Positions 1-5,601 of a DNA stretch of 5,601 nucleotides are shown here, piece by piece. The stretch lies in contig JAIDJJ010000421.1 of NCBI GenBank assembly GCA_029052265.1, positions 1-5,601 of the forward strand, in the 5' to 3' direction. The notes beneath the pieces are model-generated. The model worked only from the letters and a program-made list of their open reading frames with translations. It did no database searches and was not told where the DNA came from. Source of the DNA: Muribaculaceae bacterium (lineage in GTDB: Bacteria; Bacteroidota; Bacteroidia; Bacteroidales; Muribaculaceae). Numbering within the stretch: position 1 is the stretch's first letter; each line of letters begins with the position of its first letter. A program made the position numbers and the translations under genes.

Positions 1-14
1 ACACATTTGTTAAC

Positions 15-69
15 ATTTTAGACCCCGTCATAACGATTTTATACCCCTAATTCATGCTATAAACACCCA
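15..69 (+). promoter_or_regulatory. Tandem direct-repeat array, candidate activator operator
   Basis: ATTTTAGACCCC (15-26) and ATTTTATACCCC (36-47) match at 11 of 12 positions and start exactly 21 bp apart, two turns of the helix. A third, degenerate copy, TATAAACACCCA (58-69), keeps mainly the ACCC core and starts 22 bp after the second. The array lies upstream of a TAnnTTTG promoter element at 90-97. From family knowledge, AraC-type activators bind direct half-sites with a 21-bp period (araI1/araI2), and many Bacteroidota hybrid two-component regulators of SusC/SusD operons carry an AraC-type DNA-binding domain. That this array is such an operator is inference. The regulator is not in the window. 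The repeats themselves are seen directly. Confidence 0.5.
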
Positions 70-89
70 TACATTAGTATTTAAGTTGG

Positions 90-97
90 TAATTTTG
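90..97 (+). promoter_or_regulatory. Candidate Bacteroidota -7 promoter element
   Basis: TAATTTTG is a perfect match to the Bacteroidota primary-sigma -7 consensus TAnnTTTG. No TTG is present around 66-71, where a -33 element would be expected, so the promoter would be weak alone and might depend on an activator. That fits the repeats at 15-69. Transcription would start near 102-105, giving a leader of about 465 nt before susC that includes the 69-codon ORF. An 8-bp AT-rich motif with two free positions can occur by chance. Confidence 0.4.
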
Positions 98-164
98 CAT
101 CGTGTGATTACACCTAAAAAAAGTTCGCAAACAGCGGGCTCTTCAAGTATCTACAAACAACAAA

Positions 165-374
165 ATGAATCAAAATATTTACCTGTTAAACTTGAAATCA
201 ATGGATAGAAATCCTATTAATCATTGCAAGTATCGCTTTATGCTCTTGGCGGTTCTTTTCTGCATGTTTGCCGGGATAGGATTGCCGGCTTCGGCAGATG
301 TGTATCCGCACCACTCTCCACAGGGATGTGATTATTTCCCATCCCCCGCCTTAAGCATTGAATTAATGGGATAA
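165..374 (+). CDS. Small signal-peptide-bearing ORF of unknown function (69 aa)
   Basis: I do not recognise this as a named gene. A 24-residue N-terminal region with basic residues K11, R15, K22 and R24 is followed by a hydrophobic stretch (about 25-41) and a plausible signal peptidase I site, P-A-S-A before D45. Only about 25 residues would remain after cleavage, including the segment YPHHSPQGCDYFPSP. The run LLAVLFCMFAGIGLPASA resembles the signal peptides of many Bacteroidales SusC-like transporters, where a GIGL...A ending is common. However, no carboxypeptidase-regulatory-like domain or TonB box follows in any frame before 570. It may be a real small secreted peptide, a leader ORF in the susC transcript, or the 5' remnant of a lost transporter gene. 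The start at ATG 165 has an A-rich upstream context typical of the phylum. An internal ATG at 240 would remove the basic residues before the hydrophobic stretch. Translation is uncertain. Confidence 0.4.
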   Translation: MNQNIYLLNLKSMDRNPINHCKYRFMLLAVLFCMFAGIGLPASADVYPHHSPQGCDYFPSPALSIELMG

Positions 375-414
375 TCCATGATACACCCATCTCTGCATAT
401 TTCCTGAGCATCGG

Positions 415-448
415 ACAAATCGGTCAGATTCACAACATTCGGATTTGT
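415..448 (+). other. Weak inverted repeat, possible leader hairpin
   Basis: ACAAATC (415-421) is the reverse complement of GATTTGT (442-448), giving a 7-bp stem with a loop of about 20 nt. A T-rich run (448-458) follows. The stem is AT-rich and the loop long, so it is too weak to call a confident intrinsic terminator. It could be a weak attenuator, a protein-binding palindrome, or chance. Confidence 0.2.
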
Positions 449-523
449 TTATTTTATTGATTCCTCTTAAACAATATTTAATGCATAAAACCTTTCCAAT
501 CTGCCGCTGCTTCTTCACAAAAC

Positions 524-531
524 TATATTTA
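524..531 (+). promoter_or_regulatory. Possible secondary -7 element close to susC
   Basis: TATATTTA matches the Bacteroidota TAnnTTTG consensus except at the final base. No TTG-type -33 element is seen about 20 bp upstream. If used, it would give a leader of about 30-35 nt for the susC-like gene, bypassing the small ORF at 165-374. In sequence this AT-rich, a one-mismatch hit is weak evidence. Confidence 0.2.
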
Positions 532-569
532 AGAATAACTAAACTAAATGTTAACCAAATAAGACATCT

Positions 570-3500
570 ATGAATCTTAAGACGAAAAAAGCTGTACTCT
601 TGTCTTGTGCAGGTTTAGCCGCACTTGCTTGCAGTTCGCCTCAGATGTTTGCGGCTGATCCTCTGAGTGTCAGTTTAGCTCAGCAGTCCGAGGATCAAAT
701 CTACGGAACAGTCACCGATACTAACGGTGAACCTCTTATTGGTGCTACTGTAATGGTCAAAGGCACCCAGACGGGTACCGCAACCGACATCGACGGAAGA
801 TTCCAGCTCAAAGCAAAGAAAGGAGACACCATTCTCATCAGCTATGTGGGCTATGAAACTTCCGAATTGAAGGTAGGCGACTCTCCCGAAATCAACATTG
901 TGCTTCAGGAAAACGACAACAATCTTGACGAACTCGTTGTCGTGGGCTATGGCACTCAGAAAAAGAAACTCGTTACCGGCGCCACACTTCAGGTCTCCGG
1001 AGACCAGATCGCCCAGATGAACACCTCAAATGCCCTCGCCGCCATGCAGTCTAATGCTCCCGGCGTTCAGATCACCCAGTCTTCTTCTCAGCCGGGTAAG
1101 GGATATAAAGTGAACATCCGTGGTATGGGCACAATCGGTGAGTCTTCACCTCTGTTGGTGATCGACGGTATTGTTTCCGGTACTGCTAACGACGGTCTCA
1201 ACGGCATCAACCCTAACGACATTGAAACTATCGACGTTCTTAAAGACGCGGCTTCTGCCGCCATCTACGGTGCCCGTGCGGCAAACGGCGTGATCCTTGT
1301 CACCACTAAGCAAGGCAAGGAGGGTAAAATCTCTATCACTTACGACGGCTTCGCAGGTTGGTCAAACCCCTACCGTCGTCCCGGCAGCCTCAACGCCCAG
1401 CAGTATATGCAGGTGATCAACGAAACCAACTTTAACACTTATGGCACCCCTACCAACTGGGGAGCTTTGGTGCCTCAGGCTATTCTTGATAAAGTCAATA
1501 ATGGCTGGAAAGGTGAAGACTGGTTTGACATCTATCGCAATAAAAATGCATTCCAGCACAGCCATGCAGTGACTCTTGCCGGTGGCAACGAACGCAGCAA
1601 ATTCTCAATTTCTGTAAACTACAGCGACCAGGAGGGTATCCTCGGTGGAAAGAACGCTTCAGACTACAAACGCTATGGCGGACGCATCAATTCCGAACAC
1701 ATCCTTCTCAAAAATGATGAACACAGCATAATCACCTTGGGTGAGAATGTTTCTTACTGGTACCACTCAAGCCATGATCTCGCCGAAGGTAACGGCTATT
1801 GGAATATAATGCAGCCTGTATATGCCAACTCACCTCTTGTCCCGGCATTCCGTGAAGACGGCACACCAACCAACTTCTCTCAAGACGGTGCGGGATGGAG
1901 CTCGATGATATTCAACAACCCATATGAGGGATTCATCAACGGTCAATACAGTTCTCTCAACCGCAGCCGCGACTTTGGTGTCGGCGCAACATTCTACTGG
2001 ATTGTCGAGCCTATCAAAAACCTCAAATATCGTGGACAGATCAATACCGGCTACAGCGGAAGCAACTATAGGAGCACTTCTACTCCTTACTCGGCAAGCT
2101 CTACATCGGCAAGCGCAAACTATGGTCTTAATCAGAACGCGACGCAAAGCTCAAGCATGTCGATCGAGAACACCATATCTTATGTGCTGCCCACATTCGG
2201 TAAAAACAATATCGATGTGCTTATCGGTCAGTCTATAGAAAAATCAAACTGGGCAACAAGCATGGCTATGGCTTTCAGCGATTCGCCGGACAATCTTAAT
2301 TCGCTTGTAATGAACGGTTGGGATTTCACTATCCCGTCTAATATGGCAAACATGACCGGCTATAGCGGCTATGATAACCCGAAAGAAGGCAGAATCGCCT
2401 CATTCTTCGGACGTGTCAACTACAATTTCGATGAAAAATACTTGTTGACAGCCATTGTTCGCCGCGACGGAAGCAACAACTTCGCCCGCGGTCACCGTTG
2501 GCACACTTATCCATCTGTATCTGCAGGCTGGGTTATCACCAATGAAAAATTCATGGAGAATACCTACAACGTTTTAGACTTCCTGAAGATCCGTGCAAGC
2601 TGGGGTCAGAACGGCAACTGCCAGGTGGGCAACTTCTATTATCTCTCAAACATCGGCTTCTCTCCAACTGATTATGCCGATTATGGGTATAAGTTCAGCA
2701 GCGACATGCTTAATACCGTCAATGGAGTCTATCAGACAGGCGCATATGCAAAGAATGTCCCCAATGAAAATCTCACATGGGAAACATCAGAACAATGGGA
2801 CCTCGGTTTAGATGCCCGTCTGCTCCAGAGCCGTCTTGCCTTGACATTCGACTGGTATATCAAAAAGACAAAAGACTGGTTGGTTCAGGCTCCCCTCAAC
2901 GACGTGCTCGGCTATGAGGAGGCTGCAATGATCAACGGCGGTGACGTTGAGAACAGAGGTGTGGAACTCGGTCTGTCATGGAGCGACAACATCGGTGGAG
3001 ATTTCCTTTATCATGTGAATGTTAACGCCGCCTACAACAAGAACAAGGTGACACGTCTTGCCACTTCTTCCGGTAAAATCGGCGACAACCTGAGCAGCAG
3101 TCTGTTTGAAAACTCTTCTTACGTTTCTTTGGTTGAGGTGGGACATCCGATAGGATATTTCAGCGGTATGAGCCATAGCGGTATCTGGCAGACTCAGGAA
3201 CAGATCGAGGCTGCACGCGCCAAAGGACAGGCTGTTCTCCCGACAGCTCAGCCCGGTGACTTCATCTGGGATGACTACAACCATGACGGTGTAATCACTT
3301 TCGATGGCGACCGTCACGAAATCGGCGACCCGAATCCTGACTGGACTCTCGGTATCAATCTTGGTTTCAGCTATAAGGGCTTCGACTTCAGTGCTGCCGG
3401 TTCCGGCGCCTTCGGAATGCAGGCTATGCAGTGCTACCGCACAGCCCTCCTCGCCAACCAATATCTGAACTATACAGCAGACGTTCTTGACCGTTGGCAC

Positions 3501-3830
3501 GGCGCCGGCACAAGCAACTCGGTGCCCCGTCTTGTAGTTGGCAGTGAAAACAATCAGTGGATATCCACCTACTATATGCAGAATTGCGACTACTTCAAAC
3601 TTCAGAATATCACCATCGGTTATGACTTTGCGTCACAATTCAAGACTCCGTTCCAGCAGCTCCGTCTGTACGCACAGCTTCAGAACCTCTGCACTATTAC
3701 CAAATATACAGGTGTGGATCCTGAAATCGGTTCAAACGGCGGTATCGACGCCAACTGGATACGAGGAATTGACACCGGACTTTATCCATCAGCACGTTCA
3801 TTCGTTGTCGGTGTGACTGTCAAATTCTAA
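570..3830 (+). CDS. SusC/RagA-family TonB-linked outer-membrane transporter
   Basis: This is an outer-membrane transporter that imports a glycan fragment or other large nutrient into the periplasm using TonB-ExbBD energy. At 1086 residues it is a normal length for the family and appears intact. Domains in order: signal peptide (1 to about 29, basic K4-K7, hydrophobic core, likely cleavage at MFA-AD); carboxypeptidase-regulatory-like domain (about 43-113, with GTVTDTNGEPLIGATV and a T-D-I-D-G-R-F motif); TonB-box-like segment LDELVVVGYG (119-128); plug (about 130-250) with LLVIDG and the SusC signature DVLKDAASAAIYGARAANG (222-240); then the beta-barrel. The barrel includes a family-typical acidic loop D902-x-N904-x-D906-G907, possibly calcium-binding, and ends in a strand with terminal Phe (VGVTVKF), as expected for BAM-dependent insertion. 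There is no N-terminal STN domain, so direct signalling to an anti-sigma factor is not indicated. ATG 570 is the only start that retains the signal peptide. The SusD-like partner begins 30 bp downstream. The substrate cannot be read from the sequence. Confidence 0.96.
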   Translation: MNLKTKKAVLLSCAGLAALACSSPQMFAADPLSVSLAQQSEDQIYGTVTDTNGEPLIGATVMVKGTQTGTATDIDGRFQLKAKKGDTILISYVGYETSELKVGDSPEINIVLQENDNNLDELVVVGYGTQKKKLVTGATLQVSGDQIAQMNTSNALAAMQSNAPGVQITQSSSQPGKGYKVNIRGMGTIGESSPLLVIDGIVSGTANDGLNGINPNDIETIDVLKDAASAAIYGARAANGVILVTTKQGKEGKISITYDGFAGWSNPYRRPGSLNAQQYMQVINETNFNTYGTPTNWGALVPQAILDKVNNGWKGEDWFDIYRNKNAFQHSHAVTLAGGNERSKFSISVNYSDQEGILGGKNASDYKRYGGRINSEHILLKNDEHSIITLGENVSYWYHSSHDLAEGNGYWNIMQPVYANSPLVPAFREDGTPTNFSQDGAGWSSMIFNNPYEGFINGQYSSLNRSRDFGVGATFYWIVEPIKNLKYRGQINTGYSGSNYRSTSTPYSASSTSASANYGLNQNATQSSSMSIENTISYVLPTFGKNNIDVLIGQSIEKSNWATSMAMAFSDSPDNLNSLVMNGWDFTIPSNMANMTGYSGYDNPKEGRIASFFGRVNYNFDEKYLLTAIVRRDGSNNFARGHRWHTYPSVSAGWVITNEKFMENTYNVLDFLKIRASWGQNGNCQVGNFYYLSNIGFSPTDYADYGYKFSSDMLNTVNGVYQTGAYAKNVPNENLTWETSEQWDLGLDARLLQSRLALTFDWYIKKTKDWLVQAPLNDVLGYEEAAMINGGDVENRGVELGLSWSDNIGGDFLYHVNVNAAYNKNKVTRLATSSGKIGDNLSSSLFENSSYVSLVEVGHPIGYFSGMSHSGIWQTQEQIEAARAKGQAVLPTAQPGDFIWDDYNHDGVITFDGDRHEIGDPNPDWTLGINLGFSYKGFDFSAAGSGAFGMQAMQCYRTALLANQYLNYTADVLDRWHGAGTSNSVPRLVVGSENNQWISTYYMQNCDYFKLQNITIGYDFASQFKTPFQQLRLYAQLQNLCTITKYTGVDPEIGSNGGIDANWIRGIDTGLYPSARSFVVGVTVKF

Positions 3831-3860
3831 CCCATAATATCAAGAGAACCCAATATACAT
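3831..3860 (+). other. Short susC-susD intergenic spacer
   Basis: This 30-bp gap lies between the susC-like stop codon and the susD-like ATG. It contains no hairpin or terminator, which supports co-transcription. A weak purine run, AAGAGA (3842-3847), lies 13 bp before the ATG, farther than an ordinary Shine-Dalgarno sequence. Initiation probably relies on A/T-rich context or on translational coupling. Confidence 0.6.
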
Positions 3861-5601
3861 ATGAAAAAAAATCTTTTGATCACTTTAGCCGCTGTCGGGA
3901 TGATCTCACTCACATCGTGTGAGGACTTCCTTGACTCGAACAACTATACAGAAGCAAACACCGGAAACTATCCTGCGGCAGCTTCCGACCTAAATAAAGA
4001 GTTGGCTGCACTCTACGGTGTGATGAACCAATATGCCAATGACCCGTTGCAGACTCCTTGGCTTGTCTGGAACATCATGTCGGACGACACCAACGGTGCC
4101 GGTGGCACCGGCGACATCGAGGCTCACGCAATCGGTCATCTTATGTCAAACAAGGATGAACTCTACAGCGCGGCATGGCACAATACATACGTCGGCATTG
4201 CCCGCGCCAACGCAATCATCTATTCGGTCGACACTTTCGACTGGTCGGGAAATGAAACAACCCGCAACCAACTTCTCGGCGAGGCTTACTTCATGCGCGG
4301 ACTCTTCTATCTCTGGGGCACACAGTTCTGGGGAGACATCCCGGCTTACTGGGAGGCGGCAGCACCCGATCCCTGTCCGCAGGCGAGCGCAAAAGATGTC
4401 ATATTCCCTCACATTCTTGCTGACTTCGTTTCAGCTTCCAACCTCATGACAAACGGCGCCACTACCTGGGGCGACGGTCATGCCATGAAAGGCACAGCGG
4501 AAGGATATCTCGCACGTGCATATATGTTCTATCAGGGATTCTATAACAAGGCAGGGGAACTTGCATCCGCTTCTCTTCCCGATGTTGAGCTACCCGAACA
4601 GGAAGGGGTAAACGGCCCGCTTTCAAAAGCACAGGTTGTCTCTTACCTTGAAGACTGTATAAATAATTCCGGGGCCCAGCTTATTCCTGACTTCCGTCAG
4701 CTATGGCAATATACAAACGAACTGACTGCCCCAGACTATGCATATGTCAAGGATCTTGCCGATGCAGGTCAATATTGGGCTGGTAACGGCAACAAGGAAC
4801 AACTTTTCCAGGTGCAATTCTCCAACATAGCTACATGGAACGGTACGGTGGCAATGGGATTCTCCAATATGACGGCACTCTACTGCGGTCTTCGTTGCGA
4901 TGCCAACGAACAGGGTAAGGAAAATGGCGGACCGGAAACTCTTCCGTTCGGTCAAGGCTGGGGACAGGCTGTATTCAACATGAACGCTGTCAACGAATGG
5001 CCTACAACAGACCCACGTAAGAAAGCCACAGTACTCGATTGCGAAACCGAACTTCAGCAATTCGCATACACCACTTCCTGTTCTGAAGAAACCGGAAAAT
5101 ACAACAAAAAATGGATTACTGTTACCTGCAGCGAATCAAGCTGGTCAGACCATGCTAATGCATACACCTGGTGGGGAGTCTACCGTGTCAAAAACTCAAC
5201 TGTGGCAAACTCTAACGGAAACTCTTTCCAGGGCGACCACTTCAATGACATTATCCTCCTACGTCTTTCCGACGTGATGCTTATGCACACCGAGCTTACC
5301 GGAAACGCTGAAATGATGAACCGTGTACAGGCTCGCGCAGGCGTGGAAACAACCGGCTACTCCTGGCAGAACATCAAGAACGAACGCCGATGGGAGCTCT
5401 TCGGTGAGGGTGTGCGCTTCAATGACCTTCGCCGATGGTCAGGCATCGATGGCGGTGAAACCTGCGAAGCAGCCATAGCTCTCGAGAAGCAAAACGGCTC
5501 GGCTGTAAACTACACCGGCCGCTGGACAACAATGCACCACGCATCGTCTTCCTGGGCAAAACGTTATGCAGTCACCAACGGTTTTCTTCCCATACCTCCC
5601 G
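3861..5601 (+). CDS. SusD/RagB-family surface nutrient-binding lipoprotein (3' end cut by window)
   Basis: This is a cell-surface lipoprotein that binds substrate and closes over the SusC barrel encoded just upstream. The frame is open from ATG 3861 to the window edge: 580 full codons plus one base. The N-terminus has K2, K3, a hydrophobic core and the lipobox L17-T-S-C20, followed by EDFLD. An acidic stretch after the Cys matches the Bacteroidota surface-lipoprotein export signal. Family landmarks are GEAYFMRGLFYLWGTQFWGDIP (starting at 140, a TPR-like helix region), the C-terminal SusD motif ERRWELFGEGVRFNDLRRW (508-526), and FLPIPP (575-580). The last normally sits close to the C-terminus, so probably only about 10-20 residues are missing. 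ATG 3861 is the start because it directly precedes the lipoprotein signal. The mature part has eight Cys besides C20 (172, 266, 342, 346, 394, 407, 423, 535), which seems many for a surface protein of this kind. The ligand is unknown. Confidence 0.95.
   Translation, partial: MKKNLLITLAAVGMISLTSCEDFLDSNNYTEANTGNYPAAASDLNKELAALYGVMNQYANDPLQTPWLVWNIMSDDTNGAGGTGDIEAHAIGHLMSNKDELYSAAWHNTYVGIARANAIIYSVDTFDWSGNETTRNQLLGEAYFMRGLFYLWGTQFWGDIPAYWEAAAPDPCPQASAKDVIFPHILADFVSASNLMTNGATTWGDGHAMKGTAEGYLARAYMFYQGFYNKAGELASASLPDVELPEQEGVNGPLSKAQVVSYLEDCINNSGAQLIPDFRQLWQYTNELTAPDYAYVKDLADAGQYWAGNGNKEQLFQVQFSNIATWNGTVAMGFSNMTALYCGLRCDANEQGKENGGPETLPFGQGWGQAVFNMNAVNEWPTTDPRKKATVLDCETELQQFAYTTSCSEETGKYNKKWITVTCSESSWSDHANAYTWWGVYRVKNSTVANSNGNSFQGDHFNDIILLRLSDVMLMHTELTGNAEMMNRVQARAGVETTGYSWQNIKNERRWELFGEGVRFNDLRRWSGIDGGETCEAAIALEKQNGSAVNYTGRWTTMHHASSSWAKRYAVTNGFLPIPP

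Larger units (their letters stand above)
375..569. other. Non-coding leader immediately upstream of the susC-like gene
   Basis: This 195-bp AT-rich stretch has no convincing ORF on either strand. It holds the inverted repeat at 415-448 and a promoter-like TATATTTA at 524-531. Just before the start codon at 570 there is no purine-rich Shine-Dalgarno sequence, only A/T-rich sequence, which is usual for Bacteroidota genes. If transcription begins near 103, this stretch is the downstream part of a long 5' untranslated region. Confidence 0.5.

Noticed and set aside
8..15. Palindrome TGTTAACA near the left edge, with GTTAAC again at 550-555
   Set aside because: Short AT-rich palindromes are common by chance, and the two occurrences share no flanking sequence that would make a repeat or attachment site.
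323..345. Inverted repeat GGGATG / CATCCC with an 11-nt loop inside the small ORF
   Set aside because: A 6-bp stem with no T-run after it is expected by chance at this scale and is not terminator-like.
548..562. Four-codon ORF (ATG TTA ACC AAA TAA) ending 7 nt before the susC start
   Set aside because: It is too short to separate from chance in AT-rich sequence, with nothing to suggest translation.
621..632. Lipobox-like A-L-A-C (residues 18-21) in the SusC signal peptide
   Set aside because: SusC-family barrels are not normally lipidated, position -3 is Ala rather than the usual Leu, and a good signal peptidase I site follows at about residues 28-29.
2976..3500. 174-codon open frame on the minus strand inside the susC-like gene
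   Set aside because: It lies wholly antisense to a well-supported coding frame, its product has no recognisable domain, and its composition is that of a reverse-frame translation. The other overlapping frames (1362-1565, 1830-2147, 1924-2238, 2593-2811, 3538-3816) are rejected on the same grounds.
4033..4449. Open frames overlapping the susD-like gene (4033-4449 plus, 4146-4412 and 4701-5060 minus)
   Set aside because: All sit inside the continuous SusD reading frame, which carries family motifs from the lipobox to the C-terminal FLPIPP. These products look like shadow translations.

Overview
The window carries the start of a SusC/SusD-type nutrient-uptake operon from a member of the Bacteroidota, order Bacteroidales. 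Four things support this: a SusC-family TonB-dependent transporter directly followed by a SusD-family lipoprotein, no Shine-Dalgarno sequence at the susC start, a promoter-like TAnnTTTG element, and moderate GC content. The composition and protein style would fit the Muribaculaceae, Bacteroides or Prevotella groups. I cannot fix the genus from the sequence.

Layout, all on the + strand. Positions 1-164 hold no gene but look regulatory. Two near-identical 12-bp direct repeats lie exactly 21 bp apart, a weaker third copy lies 22 bp further on, and a Bacteroidota -7 element follows at 90-97. Positions 165-374 encode a 69-residue peptide whose hydrophobic segment and cleavage site resemble a signal peptide of the SusC type. 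It could be a leader ORF, a small secreted peptide, or the remnant 5' end of another gene. Positions 375-569 are non-coding, with a weak AT-rich inverted repeat and a second, poorer promoter-like element. Positions 570-3830 encode the complete SusC-like transporter (1086 residues). After a 30-bp gap, the SusD-like lipoprotein runs from 3861 off the right edge. It has 580 complete codons and probably lacks only a short C-terminal tail.

How the genes work together, from family knowledge: SusD is a lipid-anchored cell-surface protein that acts as a lid on the SusC barrel and captures an oligosaccharide or other polymer fragment. SusC then imports it across the outer membrane with energy from TonB-ExbBD. 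No enzyme, sensor or regulator gene lies inside the window, so the substrate cannot be named. The upstream repeats suggest activation by a regulator with an AraC-type DNA-binding domain, such as a hybrid two-component system, but this is inference. I found no tRNA, rRNA, CRISPR array, insertion sequence or integrase. The least explained part is the roughly 470 bp ahead of susC.
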